Source: Alteribacter populi
GTDB lineage: Bacteria; Bacillota; Bacilli; Bacillales; Salisediminibacteriaceae
NCBI RefSeq assembly: GCF_002352765.1
Contig: NZ_KZ293963.1
Span: 1,882,368-1,946,367, forward strand
Direction: 5' to 3'
Length of the DNA: 64,000 bases
A model generated the notes under the pieces. The model worked only from the letters and a program-made list of their open reading frames with translations. It had not been told where the DNA came from and did no database searches. Positions 24,452 to 33,534 of the stretch are shown here, one piece after another; the first letter of the stretch is position 1; each line of letters starts with the position of its first letter. The translations under genes were made by a program, and so were the position numbers.

Positions 24452-25726
24452 TTACTTCACAAACTGCTCTTCCTCAGTTGATCCAGTCAATGCGGTCGTT
24501 GACGACGTTCCGCCAGAAATGACGTTCGCCACTTCATCAAAGTAACCAGTACCGACTTCACGCTGATGCTTTGTTGCCGTATATCCCTCTTTTTCACTTG
24601 CGAACTCAGCCTGCTGAAGAGCAGAATATGCAGCCATTCCTCGTTCGCTGTAATCTTTCGCTAACTCAAACATACTGTGATTAAGGGCATGGAACCCTGC
24701 CAATGTGACGAATTGGAACTTGTAGCCCATCTTCCCTAATTCTTCTTGAAATTGAGCGATCGTCACATCGTCTAATTTCTTTTTCCAGTTAAATGAAGGT
24801 GAACAGTTATATGCCAACAGCTTACCTGGATATTTCTCATGAATCGCATCCGCAAACTTCTGGGCTTCTTCCAGGTTTGGCTCTGACGTTTCACACCAAA
24901 TCAAGTCGGCGTATGGTGCATAAGCCAATCCTCTCGCTATCGCTTGATCGATACCGGCCTGAGTGCGATAAAAACCTTCGTGAGTCCGTTCGCCTGTAAT
25001 AAATTCATGATCAACTGGATCCACATCACTTGTAATCAAGTTTGCTGCATTTGCGTCCGTTCGGGCGATGATGACGGTCGGCACTTCCATAACATCTGCG
25101 GCTAGCCGCGCGGAAATTAAATTACGAACGGCCTGCTGCGTTGGCAAAAGAACCTTTCCTCCTAAATGACCGCACTTTTTCTCGGAGGACAATTGATCTT
25201 CGAAGTGAACAGCAGCAGCTCCGGCTTCGATCATACCTTTCATCAATTCGAACACATTCAGCTGTCCACCAAATCCTGCTTCCGCATCAGCTACGATTGG
25301 AGCAAACCAGTCAATGTCGTTTTTTCCTTCACTGTGTTCAATCTGGTCAGCTCGCTGCAGCGCTTGATTAATTCGTTTTACTACATTCGGAACGCTGTTT
25401 GCCGGATAAAGACTTTGGTCAGGATACATTTGCCCTGACAAGTTCGCATCCGCTGCCACTTGCCAGCCACTTAAATAAATTGCCTTGAGACCTGCTTTTA
25501 CTTGCTGGACAGCCTGATTCCCAGTAAGAGCTCCTAATGCACGGATAAAGCTTTCTTCATGTATCATACTCCACAACTTTTCCGCACCTCGTCTCGCTAA
25601 CGTGTATTCTATGGATATAGAGCCTTTTAGCTTTTCAACATCTTCTGCTGTATACGGCCGCTCTACCCCATGCCAGCGAGTATTCGTTTTCCATTCTTGG
25701 TCCACCTTTTCTACATTTTGATTCAT
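24452..25726 (-). CDS. aceA: Isocitrate lyase
   Basis: Cleaves isocitrate to glyoxylate and succinate, the first step of the glyoxylate shunt, in the cytoplasm. The signature KKCGHLGGKVLLPT (catalytic Cys) is present, with VADAEAGFGGQLNVFELMKGMIEAGAAAVHFEDQ and LAYNCSPSFNWKKKL. Length 424 is normal for Bacilli. The start overlaps the end of aceB by four bases, so the two are co-translated. Odd for the region only in being followed by a long gene-free stretch with hairpin repeats. Confidence 0.97.
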   Translation of the reverse strand: MNQNVEKVDQEWKTNTRWHGVERPYTAEDVEKLKGSISIEYTLARRGAEKLWSMIHEESFIRALGALTGNQAVQQVKAGLKAIYLSGWQVAADANLSGQMYPDQSLYPANSVPNVVKRINQALQRADQIEHSEGKNDIDWFAPIVADAEAGFGGQLNVFELMKGMIEAGAAAVHFEDQLSSEKKCGHLGGKVLLPTQQAVRNLISARLAADVMEVPTVIIARTDANAANLITSDVDPVDHEFITGERTHEGFYRTQAGIDQAIARGLAYAPYADLIWCETSEPNLEEAQKFADAIHEKYPGKLLAYNCSPSFNWKKKLDDVTIAQFQEELGKMGYKFQFVTLAGFHALNHSMFELAKDYSERGMAAYSALQQAEFASEKEGYTATKHQREVGTGYFDEVANVISGGTSSTTALTGSTEEEQFVK

Positions 25727-27345
25727 GATAAAATCCCCTCCGATTTCGTATCAAGATATGGATAAGCCATCAATGTTAAAAAGTCTACAAACTTCTCTTG
25801 CGTAATAAGCTCAATAAACAAATCTTTCGCTAACGTAAATTGCCCTTCTGAAAACACTTGATCGCCTTGGTCGACACGGATTTTCTCCAGTTCCTCATCC
25901 ACGAAGCTCTGAACCATCTCAGCTGTTATTTTCTCTCCAGTTTCAAGCTTCCCTTCTGGATGCTTGATCCACTGCCAAACTTGCGCTCTGGAAATTTCAG
26001 CTGTAGCAACATCTTCCATCAAGTTGTTAATAGGCACTGCTCCGAAACCTCTAAGCCACGCCTCAATATATTGGACCCCAACAGAAATATTAGATCGAAG
26101 CCCCGGTTCTGTAATCGGACCACTTGGAATGGCAAGAAGATCTTCTGCTTCGACAATGACATCCTCTCGTTGCTTTGAGCGTTGATTGGCTACCGGCATA
26201 TGCTCGTCAAAAACTGCCTTTGCAATTGGGACAAGCGCCGGATGAGCTACCCACGTACCATCATGGCCATCGAGTACTTCGCGTTCTTTATCCGCACGAA
26301 CTTTTTCCATTGCCGTCTCATTTGCGTCCGGATCACCTTTAATCGGAATTTGAGCCGCCATTCCGCCAATTGCATGAGCCCCCCGCTTATGACACGTTTT
26401 AACAACATATAAAGTGTAGGCGCGCATAAAGTTTACTGTCATCGTGACTAACGAACGATCGGGTAAAATAAAAGATTCATGGTTTCTTAGTTTCTTAATG
26501 TAGCTGAAAATATAATCCCAGCGACCACAGTTTAAACCTGAACTGTGCTCTCTTAGCTCATATAAAATCTCATCGGCTTCAAATGCTCCGTTAATCGTTT
26601 CAATAAGCACCGTCGCTTTAATCGTCCCCCTAGGAATCTCTAATTCATCTTGAGCAAAACAGAAAACCTCATTCCACAACTTAGCTTCTTCATACGATTC
26701 GAGCTTTGGTAAATACAAGTAAGGACCAGACCCTCTTTTTAGTAATTCCTTTGCGTTGTGGAAAAAATACAGGCCAAAGTCAAACAATGAGCCACTCATT
26801 TGCTGTCCTTGAATGCGAAGTAAACCTTCTTCTAGATGCCATCCTCTCGGGCGTACGATAAGAGTTGCCACCTCGTCGTTTAGTTTATATTCTTTCCCAT
26901 TCGTTCCAGTAAAGTCGATCGTTCTGCGAATCGCTTCGTACAAGTTTACTTGACCGTGGAGTTGATTCGACCATGTTGGTGAGTTTGCATCTTCAAGATC
27001 GGCCATAAACACATTTGCTCCTGAATTTAATGCGTTGATCACCATTTTCTTATTTCCGCTCGGTCCAGTAATTTCTACTCTTCTGTCTTGAAGTGGCTCT
27101 GGAACTTCAGCAATTTGCCAGTCTGTTTCACGAATACGTTTCGTTTCTGTTAAAAAATCAGGAAGAGTGCCTTGATCAATCTGTCGTTGTCTTTCTTCCC
27201 TGTCTTTTAAGAGAGTTTGTCGCTTTGCTTCAAATTGATCGTGAAGCTTTTTTAAGAATACTATCGCTTCGACTGATAGAATTGTAGAAAATTCTCCCTC
27301 AACTGTTCCTAAAATTTGTACATCGTCTACCTTTGAAGATGACAT
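25723..27345 (-). CDS. aceB: Malate synthase A
   Basis: Condenses glyoxylate with acetyl-CoA to malate. The 540-residue sequence has VFMADLEDANSPTWSNQ, TLIVRPRGWHLEE, EHSSGLNCGRWDYIFSYIK, GGMAAQIPIKGDPDANE, DGTWVAHPALVPIA and NLMEDVATAEISRAQVWQW, the standard malate synthase A landmarks. It is first in the aceB-aceA operon. Together these genes let the cell grow on acetate or fatty acids, which suits the acyl-CoA operon further along the window. A TCAAAC/GTTTGA dyad about 25-55 bases upstream may be regulatory. Confidence 0.97.
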   Translation of the reverse strand: MSSSKVDDVQILGTVEGEFSTILSVEAIVFLKKLHDQFEAKRQTLLKDREERQRQIDQGTLPDFLTETKRIRETDWQIAEVPEPLQDRRVEITGPSGNKKMVINALNSGANVFMADLEDANSPTWSNQLHGQVNLYEAIRRTIDFTGTNGKEYKLNDEVATLIVRPRGWHLEEGLLRIQGQQMSGSLFDFGLYFFHNAKELLKRGSGPYLYLPKLESYEEAKLWNEVFCFAQDELEIPRGTIKATVLIETINGAFEADEILYELREHSSGLNCGRWDYIFSYIKKLRNHESFILPDRSLVTMTVNFMRAYTLYVVKTCHKRGAHAIGGMAAQIPIKGDPDANETAMEKVRADKEREVLDGHDGTWVAHPALVPIAKAVFDEHMPVANQRSKQREDVIVEAEDLLAIPSGPITEPGLRSNISVGVQYIEAWLRGFGAVPINNLMEDVATAEISRAQVWQWIKHPEGKLETGEKITAEMVQSFVDEELEKIRVDQGDQVFSEGQFTLAKDLFIELITQEKFVDFLTLMAYPYLDTKSEGILS

Positions 27346-27404
27346 AAAGAACCTCCCTAATCGATGCTCAAACTCATATCGTAATCTCGTTTGAACTCGC
27401 GATG

Positions 27405-27572
27405 TTATTCAATATTTCCATTCCCACAGCAAAAGTGACAGACAACCGCCCCTGTTCCATAACAATCCTGACAACCATGTTCCTGTTTCACTACTTCCAC
27501 TTTGTGGAAATGAGAAGTTTTACAAGACTTACAGCCAACATCCCCGTGCCCATTGCATTTATGGCAGTTCAT
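27405..27572 (-). CDS. Small zinc-ribbon protein with two DnaJ-like CxxC clusters
   Basis: A 55-residue protein starting at the ATG 27570-27572, preceded by AAAGGAGG. It begins MNCHKCNGHGDVGCKSC and ends CQDCYGTGAVVCHFCCGNGNIE: two copies of a CxxCxGxG..CxxC module, as in DnaJ zinc fingers and small chaperone-like proteins. It likely binds two zinc ions. The open frame extends further upstream but the good SD fixes this start. No partner is obvious; it sits behind aceBA on the same strand in the opposite direction of travel from MocR's terminator. Confidence 0.8.
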   Translation of the reverse strand: MNCHKCNGHGDVGCKSCKTSHFHKVEVVKQEHGCQDCYGTGAVVCHFCCGNGNIE

Positions 27573-27750
27573 TTTATTCCCTCCTTTTATCACCACTGTT
27601 ATGATACAGTTTTTATTATAGTATGTATTGTATAACAGGTAGTGATAAAAAAACAACACTATTTACCAATGTTTTTTCAGAAAAAATAAAAAACATACAA
27701 GAATACTTCTGGAGCAAGGGATTGAACACAAAAAAATATTAAAATTAATA

Positions 27751-27786
27751 AAGAACCCAACGTTAATCAAAAATCGTTAGGTTCTT
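27751..27786 (-). terminator. Terminator of the MocR-type regulator gene
   Basis: AAGAACC...AACG and CGTT...GGTTCTT form a stem with one bulged base on each side, followed on the minus strand by TATTAATTTT and further T-runs. Confidence 0.75.
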
Positions 27787-27802
27787 CACATTCTGTTATG
27801 CA

Positions 27803-29206
27803 TCAGTCGTTAGACACACCATTCAATACGACTTTCTTTATTATTTCTACACCTTTTTCAATCTCGTCAACGGATAATCCCCCATAGCCCATCACGATAT
27901 GCTCGCAATAATCTCCCTTTAAAAGCGAATAGTTTTCTACGGGATAGACGATGACACCTTCTTTTTTTAACTTTCTCATAAGCGACTCGTTAAAATTCAT
28001 TTTCGGAAGTTTAACAACTAAATGCATACCTGCAGATTGGCCAAAGATAATAGCCTCTGGAAAAGCCTTTTGGATAGCAGATACGAGAGTGTCACGGCGC
28101 TTTTGATAGACTCTTTTCATTTTACGAATATGGCGTTCCATATAACCTTCTTCAATAAACCGGGCCAACGTTCCTTGATCTAATGATGCAGAGTGACGGT
28201 CGGTATACCACTTTAACTCCCGAAAGCCTTCTACGAGATGAGGGGGCAAAATAACATAGCCGATCCTTAACGCGGGTGATAGAATTTTACTAAATGTCCC
28301 GACGTAAATGACACATTCATCATCAAGACTATACACAGCAGGTACGGGAGATCGGTCGTACGTAAATTCACTATCATAGTCGTCTTCTACAATGTACGTG
28401 TTCATTTCCCTCGCATATTCAATCAACTGAATCCTTCTTTGAATGGGGAGCGTTCCCCCTAGTGGAAACTGGTGGGATGGAATAACGAAAACGAAGCTTG
28501 GTGTTGACTCTTTTGGCAATTGGCTTGTTAGTATTCCATTTTCGTCAACAGGAACGGGTACGACCGCTTTGCCAGCTGAAGTAAAAATGGTCCTCATTTC
28601 ATCTGTAACCGGGTCTTCTACAGCCACTTCCCCTTGGTTTTTATTTAGAAAATTCGTCAACATGCTTAAACCTTGTGTTGCTCCAGACGTGATCACAATT
28701 TGGTCCTGATGGCAGTGAATACCGCGATGACGTAGTAAGTAATCCGTTAACACCTTTCTTAAATGTTCAGAGCCACCTGGTTGATGGTAACTGAACGTTT
28801 CCTTCGGCGAGTCTATACAAACCTCTTTCGATAGCTTTCCCCATACCTTCTTTGGAAAACGATCAATCCCTGGATTCCCTGCTTTAAAATCGATCATGTC
28901 TTTATTCACATTCACAGCTGTCTTTTCTAGGGGAGGTGCTTGCATCCTTGGTCTCTTTTGGAAGGAAACCCCTTCCGCCACATAAGTTCCTGATCGTTCC
29001 TGAACATATAAATAACCTTCACTAATCAGTTGCTCGTTCACTTCTATCACAACGTTTCTTGAAACATTTAGAAGCTGACTCAGTTCTCGAGAAGAAGGGA
29101 GCTTTTCATTTTCTTTGAACTCACTTGAGAGGATCTTTTCTCTAATTTGTCCATAAACTTGTTGCGTCAACGTTCTCTTATCATTTCGGTTTACCTGTAA
29201 CCACAC
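27803..29206 (-). CDS. MocR-family regulator (GntR HTH fused to aminotransferase fold)
   Basis: PLP-dependent transcription factor of 467 residues. An N-terminal GntR winged helix (residues 1-75; LTQQVYGQIREKIL, LPSSRELSQLLNVSRNVVIEVNEQL) is followed by a class I aminotransferase-like domain with ITSGATQGLSMLTNFL, VFVIPSHQFPLGG, VEDDYDSEFTYD and the PLP lysine in YVGTFSKILSPALRIGYV. It is divergent from an amino acid racemase gene, which is its likely target; GabR and PdxR work this way. Repeated TGGT/TACCA half-sites lie between the two. Confidence 0.92.
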   Translation of the reverse strand: MWLQVNRNDKRTLTQQVYGQIREKILSSEFKENEKLPSSRELSQLLNVSRNVVIEVNEQLISEGYLYVQERSGTYVAEGVSFQKRPRMQAPPLEKTAVNVNKDMIDFKAGNPGIDRFPKKVWGKLSKEVCIDSPKETFSYHQPGGSEHLRKVLTDYLLRHRGIHCHQDQIVITSGATQGLSMLTNFLNKNQGEVAVEDPVTDEMRTIFTSAGKAVVPVPVDENGILTSQLPKESTPSFVFVIPSHQFPLGGTLPIQRRIQLIEYAREMNTYIVEDDYDSEFTYDRSPVPAVYSLDDECVIYVGTFSKILSPALRIGYVILPPHLVEGFRELKWYTDRHSASLDQGTLARFIEEGYMERHIRKMKRVYQKRRDTLVSAIQKAFPEAIIFGQSAGMHLVVKLPKMNFNESLMRKLKKEGVIVYPVENYSLLKGDYCEHIVMGYGGLSVDEIEKGVEIIKKVVLNGVSND

Positions 29207-29236
29207 ATTCTCTCCTCCTGATTAACGACTTTGATC

Positions 29237-29287
29237 TGGTTCTATAAAAATATCATTATTGTGGTACTACTTCTTACCAGATTACCA
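29237..29287. promoter_or_regulatory. Candidate MocR binding sites
   Basis: Direct repeats TGGTTCTA (29237-29244) and TGGTACTA (29262-29269), 25 bp apart, are followed by two inverted half-sites TACCA (29275-29279 and 29283-29287). All lie in the 111-bp divergent region between the regulator and the racemase. Direct-repeat operators are usual for MocR proteins. Confidence 0.5.
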
Positions 29288-29317
29288 TGATAGGATGCAG
29301 AAAAGGAGGTTTTTTCT

Positions 29318-30025
29318 TTGAAAACGATCGGATTTATTGGTGGGCTTAGTTGGGAATCGACATCTGAGTATTATCGTTATGTTAATGAAACAGTGAAAGA
29401 ACAGTTGGGCAACCTGCATTCAGCGAAATGCTTCATGCACTCTTTTGACTTTCAGGAAATGGTTGACCTGCAGCATGAAAGTAAATGGCAAGAAGCTACT
29501 GACCTTATGGTTCATGCGGCAAAAACACTTGAGACAGCAGGCGCTGATGTAGTGGTGATCTGTACGAACACGATGCATAAAATGGCTGACGTAATGGAAA
29601 CCAAAATGAATATCCCCCTTCTTCATATTGCGGATGCTACAGCGGAAAAAATCATAGCTGCAAAGCAAACGAAAGTCGCTGTGTTAGGGACGAAGTTCAC
29701 GATGGAAGACAGTTTTTACCATGACCGGTTAAAACAACACGGAATTGAAACGATCATTCCTACTGAAGAAGAACGAGCAGTCGTTCATCGCGTCATTTAT
29801 GATGAGCTTTGTAAAGGCGTGTGTAAACCTGAATCAAAAGCAGTTTACATTGACATCATCGAGAAGCTGCATAATCGTGGTGCAGAAGGCATCGTGCTGG
29901 GATGTACTGAAATCCCTTTACTCATTAAAGCAGAAGATGTAAATGTTTCTGTCTATGACACAACGAAAATTCATGCAGAAGCCGCTGCTGTCTTTGCGCT
30001 TGACGATGAAAAAGTGACAAATTAG
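29318..30025 (+). CDS. Aspartate/glutamate-type amino acid racemase
   Basis: PLP-independent racemase of the Asp/Glu superfamily (YgeA/RacX-like), 235 residues, using two catalytic cysteines. These are in VVVICTNTMHKMA and GIVLGCTEIPLLI. The start MKTIGFIGGLSWESTSEYYRYVNE is the typical YgeA/RacX opening. The start codon is TTG with AAAGGAGG upstream. It is divergent from the MocR regulator and is likely controlled by it. Substrate may be Asp, Glu or a non-canonical D-amino acid; the broad-specificity group cannot be divided by sequence alone. Confidence 0.9.
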   Translation: MKTIGFIGGLSWESTSEYYRYVNETVKEQLGNLHSAKCFMHSFDFQEMVDLQHESKWQEATDLMVHAAKTLETAGADVVVICTNTMHKMADVMETKMNIPLLHIADATAEKIIAAKQTKVAVLGTKFTMEDSFYHDRLKQHGIETIIPTEEERAVVHRVIYDELCKGVCKPESKAVYIDIIEKLHNRGAEGIVLGCTEIPLLIKAEDVNVSVYDTTKIHAEAAAVFALDDEKVTN

Positions 30026-30036
30026 CCTCTATTAAA

Positions 30037-30077
30037 AAAAGTTGCAGCACCACTTCAGTCAGTGGGCTGCAACTTTT
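30037..30077. terminator. Bidirectional terminator between racemase and P1 peptidase genes
   Basis: AAAAGTTGCAGC (30037-30048) and GCTGCAACTTTT (30066-30077) pair perfectly with extra CCAC/GTGG inside. The P1 peptidase stop codon lies within this hairpin. Confidence 0.92.
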
Positions 30078-31107
30078 CTCTATTCATACTATAAACTACT
30101 CGATCTTTTCTCCCAGTCGTCGTTTCAGCCTTCTTAAGAGAATGTAGAATCGCTTCTTCCGTTACTTCGGCTGCGCAAGTAAAAAGCTTATTCATAACCT
30201 GATGGTCGTCACGAAGTTGGGGCCGTGATTCAATCATCTCATTTAATGAATGAGGAACACGGTTAGCCGTTGAGAAAGCGATGACGATATCTCCACTTCC
30301 GTTACTATAGTGACTCCCCGTTCTACCTAACCCAATCCCACAGCGCTTTGCTACTCGTTTTAGCTGTCTGTCACTAAGCGCAGCATCGGTTGCAAGGACG
30401 ATGATAACCGACCCGTCGGATGTTTCAGAGATTCCGCTTTCTGGCTCTGCCGAAGCTGCATATCTATCCTGCTGAAATTCTTCTTTTTTGCCGAAATTCG
30501 TGAGCACTAAACAACCCACTATAATATCTGGTCCGTCATTTGTCGAGATCACTCTTGACGTTGTACCGATCCCACCCTTAAAGCCAAAGCAAACCATGCC
30601 TTTCCCTGCACCAACGGCTCCTTCATCTGCACGATTGGTAGATGCTTTGCGCAATGCTTCAACGGCATGCTCTGATTTTACAGAAAAATGGCGGATCGAG
30701 TTTAAGTAGCTATCATTGCATTCACCGGTCACAACATTTATCGTTCCTGTTGTTTCCCCGACTTCAGGTGTTTCTTCTAGCATAAATTGTAGTGCCCCTT
30801 GCGTCACTGCTGGTACAGCAAACGTGTTCGTAAGCATGATCGGGGACTCGATAACCCCTAATTCATCGACCTGAACTAATCCAGTTGTTTTTCCAAACCC
30901 GTTAATGACATAACTAGCAGCGGGAACCTTTTCTCGAAATAGATTATCACTATGCGGAAGAATCGCCGTTACACCCGTACAAGCATACTCATCTTCTTTA
31001 CCCAAAGGGAAGTCTAACGTAACATGCCCAACCTTTACACCAGCTACGTCGGTAATACAGTTTTTATCCCCTATAGGAAACTGTCCTACTAAACCATCGT
31101 TGCTCAT
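30055..31107 (-). CDS. P1-family (S58) peptidase, DmpA/BapA-like aminopeptidase
   Basis: Self-processing N-terminal nucleophile hydrolase; characterised members are L-aminopeptidase/D-esterases or beta-peptidyl aminopeptidases. The 350 residues show NCITDVAGVKVGHVTLDFP, TGVTAILPHSDNLF, VQVDELGVIESPIMLTNTFAVPAVTQG, GECNDSYLN, AVGAGKGMVCFGFKGGIGTTSR and GGDIV-like IVIAFSTANRVPHS. The family normally cleaves itself in the middle; the exact Ser was not fixed by eye. It is 14 bases after dat and probably co-transcribed, which hints at a D-amino acid or atypical peptide role. Confidence 0.9.
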   Translation of the reverse strand: MSNDGLVGQFPIGDKNCITDVAGVKVGHVTLDFPLGKEDEYACTGVTAILPHSDNLFREKVPAASYVINGFGKTTGLVQVDELGVIESPIMLTNTFAVPAVTQGALQFMLEETPEVGETTGTINVVTGECNDSYLNSIRHFSVKSEHAVEALRKASTNRADEGAVGAGKGMVCFGFKGGIGTTSRVISTNDGPDIIVGCLVLTNFGKKEEFQQDRYAASAEPESGISETSDGSVIIVLATDAALSDRQLKRVAKRCGIGLGRTGSHYSNGSGDIVIAFSTANRVPHSLNEMIESRPQLRDDHQVMNKLFTCAAEVTEEAILHSLKKAETTTGRKDRVVYSMNREKLQPTD

Positions 31108-31121
31108 TTCTCCAGCTCCTT

Positions 31122-31955
31122 TTATCCTGTTCGCTTTTTAAATGATGTTAGTATATGTTGCGTCAATTTTCCTGGCTTGCCGCCACAAATAGGAACCCCA
31201 TCGACCTTTGTAACCGGTAATACCTCTGAAGTCGTGCTAGTAAGAAAAACCTCATCTGCTTTCAGTAATTCAGCTTCTGAAAAATGAGATTCTTGAAATG
31301 TGATATCTTCAGCTTCACAAACTTGCTTTACCGCCATTCTCGTTATTCCAGGCAAGATTTGCTTTGTAAGAGGCGTTGTCACTACTGTGTTCCCCTTCAC
31401 AATAAAAATGTTTGAGCTCGTTCCTTCTGTTACATGTCCGTCCTTTACCAAAACCGCTTCATAGCAGCCCTTTTCAGAAGCTGTTTGTTTAGCCAATATA
31501 TTTGGAAGTAGATTTAACGATTTTATGTAGCAATTTGCCCATCGTTCATCTGGGTGTATTATGACCGGAGCTCCCTCTTCCACAAGTTCTTTTTTTAGAG
31601 AACTAGCAGGCTTAACTGTCATCGATACCGAAACTGGTACGCTTGGGAATAAGTGATTTCTCGCCGCGATTCCTCTTGTGATTTGAAGGTAAACATAGCA
31701 ATCGGCTAATTTGGCTTTCTTCACCCCTTCGAAAATGAGCTCTCGGATCGGAGATATTCCATCTGACAAGTTTAATTTAATAGCCTGCGCACTTTTCTCA
31801 AGCCGGTCTAGGTGCTCATCTAGCATAAATCCTTTCCCGTTATAAAACCGAATCACCTCGTATACGCCATCTCCAAATTGGTGACCTCTCTCATCGATCG
31901 GGATCACCTGCTCATCTAATGAAACAAACTTTCCGTTAATATAACCAATGCTCAT
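31122..31955 (-). CDS. dat: D-amino acid transaminase (D-alanine aminotransferase)
   Basis: PLP enzyme of fold type IV that interconverts D-alanine plus 2-oxoglutarate and pyruvate plus D-glutamate. It begins GYINGKFVSLDEQVIPIDERGHQFGDGVYEVIRFYNG, with the PLP-binding Lys145 in NCYIKSLNLLPN, the same number as in the characterised Bacillus enzyme. EAVLVKDGHVTEGTSSNIFIV and LPGITRMAV complete the family pattern. Length 277 is standard. SD AAGGAGGCAG. It leads a two-gene operon with the P1 peptidase. Confidence 0.93.
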   Translation of the reverse strand: MSIGYINGKFVSLDEQVIPIDERGHQFGDGVYEVIRFYNGKGFMLDEHLDRLEKSAQAIKLNLSDGISPIRELIFEGVKKAKLADCYVYLQITRGIAARNHLFPSVPVSVSMTVKPASSLKKELVEEGAPVIIHPDERWANCYIKSLNLLPNILAKQTASEKGCYEAVLVKDGHVTEGTSSNIFIVKGNTVVTTPLTKQILPGITRMAVKQVCEAEDITFQESHFSEAELLKADEVFLTSTTSEVLPVTKVDGVPICGGKPGKLTQHILTSFKKRTG

Positions 31956-32136
31956 TTCATCTGCCTCCTTTTTTTGCTTCTTTTTTATATTTTAACTTTT
32001 TTACTGTCGTCTTTGTAGAGTCAATTGAACCCTGTGCTCCCCAGCCTTTTTTCTATATCCAGGGAAAACAACCATACCCCACTCCTCACATTTTCATAGT
32101 TATAGTTAATACGAACTAGTTGAGGAGAGATGATCG

Positions 32137-33141
32137 TTGACAATTTTAGTCACAGGATGCGCAGGTTTTATCGGAGCTCACCTTGTGAAGAAACTCACGA
32201 GCGAGGGGAAAACTGTCATAGGAATTGACAATTTAAATACTTATTACGATCCTAAACTAAAAGAAGCGCGTTTAAAATGGATAATTCATCCACTATTTAC
32301 GTTCATAAAGGGATCTTTGGAAGATAAATCAACGTTAAAGAATCTCTTTAATGATTATTCACCTACTGTAGTGATCAACTTGGCTGCCCAAGCAGGGGTA
32401 AGATATAGCTTAGAAAATCCAGACGCCTATATCGATTCAAATCTCGTCGGATTTACAAACCTAATGGAATGCTGCCGCCAAACGGAGGTAGAGCATGTTA
32501 TTTTTGCGTCAACAAGCTCCGTATACGGGCTGAATACTAACATGCCTTTTTCAACAAAAGATCATGTCGATCACCCCGTCAGTCTTTATGCCGCAACAAA
32601 AAAAGCCAACGAACTATTGGCTCATACGTACAGTCATCTTTACAGGATTCCGACGACGGGGCTTCGTTTTTTCACGGTTTATGGCCCTTGGGGACGTCCT
32701 GACATGGCCTTGTTTCTTTTTACAAAGAATATCCTTGAGGGAAAACCGATCAAGGTCTTTAATTACGGAAACATGAAGCGCGACTTTACCTACATCGATG
32801 ATATTGTAGAAGGCATCGTGAAACTTCTTGATCACAAGCCTGTCGCTTCACCCTGTTGGAAAAGCCAAAGTCCAGATCCTTCTATAAGCTCTGCCCCTTA
32901 TAAATTGTATAACATCGGAAACAACAAACCAGTGCAATTAATGGACATGATCGTCACATTGGAAAAAAAATTAGGTATCGTCGCCCAAAAAGAGTTTTTG
33001 CCTATTCAGCCTGGTGACGTAGTCGAAACGTATGCAGACATCGATGATTTAGTTAAAGACGTCGAGTTTAAACCAGCCACTTCAATTGAAGAGGGGATCG
33101 ACCGCTTTGTCGATTGGTACCAACGATTTTATGATGTTTAA
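32137..33141 (+). CDS. UDP-glucuronate 4-epimerase-like NAD-dependent epimerase
   Basis: Short-chain sugar-nucleotide epimerase, probably making UDP-galacturonate for surface polysaccharide. Motifs: NAD loop TGCAGFIGAHLVKKL, DNLNTYYDPKLKEARLKWI (the YYD..LK..RL pattern of UDP-glucuronate epimerases), NLAAQAGVRYSLENP, catalytic Ser in ASTSSVYG, SLYAATKKANE (Tyr and Lys) and TVYGPWGRPDMALF. Length 334. Start TTG with GAGGAGAG upstream. It stands alone, without glycosyltransferases next to it, and a repeat element follows. A broader GalE-like activity cannot be excluded. Confidence 0.88.
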   Translation: MTILVTGCAGFIGAHLVKKLTSEGKTVIGIDNLNTYYDPKLKEARLKWIIHPLFTFIKGSLEDKSTLKNLFNDYSPTVVINLAAQAGVRYSLENPDAYIDSNLVGFTNLMECCRQTEVEHVIFASTSSVYGLNTNMPFSTKDHVDHPVSLYAATKKANELLAHTYSHLYRIPTTGLRFFTVYGPWGRPDMALFLFTKNILEGKPIKVFNYGNMKRDFTYIDDIVEGIVKLLDHKPVASPCWKSQSPDPSISSAPYKLYNIGNNKPVQLMDMIVTLEKKLGIVAQKEFLPIQPGDVVETYADIDDLVKDVEFKPATSIEEGIDRFVDWYQRFYDV

Positions 33142-33208
33142 TTGAAGTAAAACAAAGACAGCACAAAAATGTTTGAGACACTCCCTAAACATTTTATGCT
33201 GTTATATA

Positions 33209-33459
33209 GAGGCTGCTGAATAAGTAGCATACGCCTACATGGCAAGAGGATATGCTCTTGCACTTGATTTTGATAGAGCCAAGGGTGCTGCTGCAATGGC
33301 GGAGACTCCCTCAGGAAAAGCAACAATGGTCTTCTTGCGACGAGGAACCGCAGTGAGTACGCCTTTCGCGAATGAGGAGGCTGAAGCGTTGCCTGCGGAA
33401 AGCGAAGCCATGGAAGCGGTACCCTTTGTATTTGAGTTCTAGAGTTATTCAGCAATCCC
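33209..33459. mobile_element. MITE-like element with terminal inverted repeats
   Basis: Ends GAGGCTGCTGAATAA (33209-33223) and TTATTCAGCAATCCC (33445-33459) match at 12 of 15 positions as inverted repeats. TATATA flanks both sides (33203-33208 and 33460-33465) as a possible target duplication. Inside are GGCGGAGACTCC and GCGGAAAGCGAAGCCATGGA, sequences I recognise as part of a repeat common in Bacillaceae. No transposase. This explains the gene-free stretch 33142-33534. Confidence 0.75.
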
Positions 33460-33534
33460 TATATAACCTGGTAAAAACCTCCAAATATTATCATCTATCT
33501 TTTTACACAACAACAAGAGAGCTCTACTTTTTTC

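Noticed and set aside
27346..27410. CcpA (cre) site upstream of aceB
   Set aside because: A TCAAAC/GTTTGA dyad is present but does not match the cre consensus; no specific regulator is claimed.
33239..33442. Coding frame in the gap after the epimerase gene
   Set aside because: It lies wholly within a MITE-like repeat and has no SD; composition is that of the repeat.
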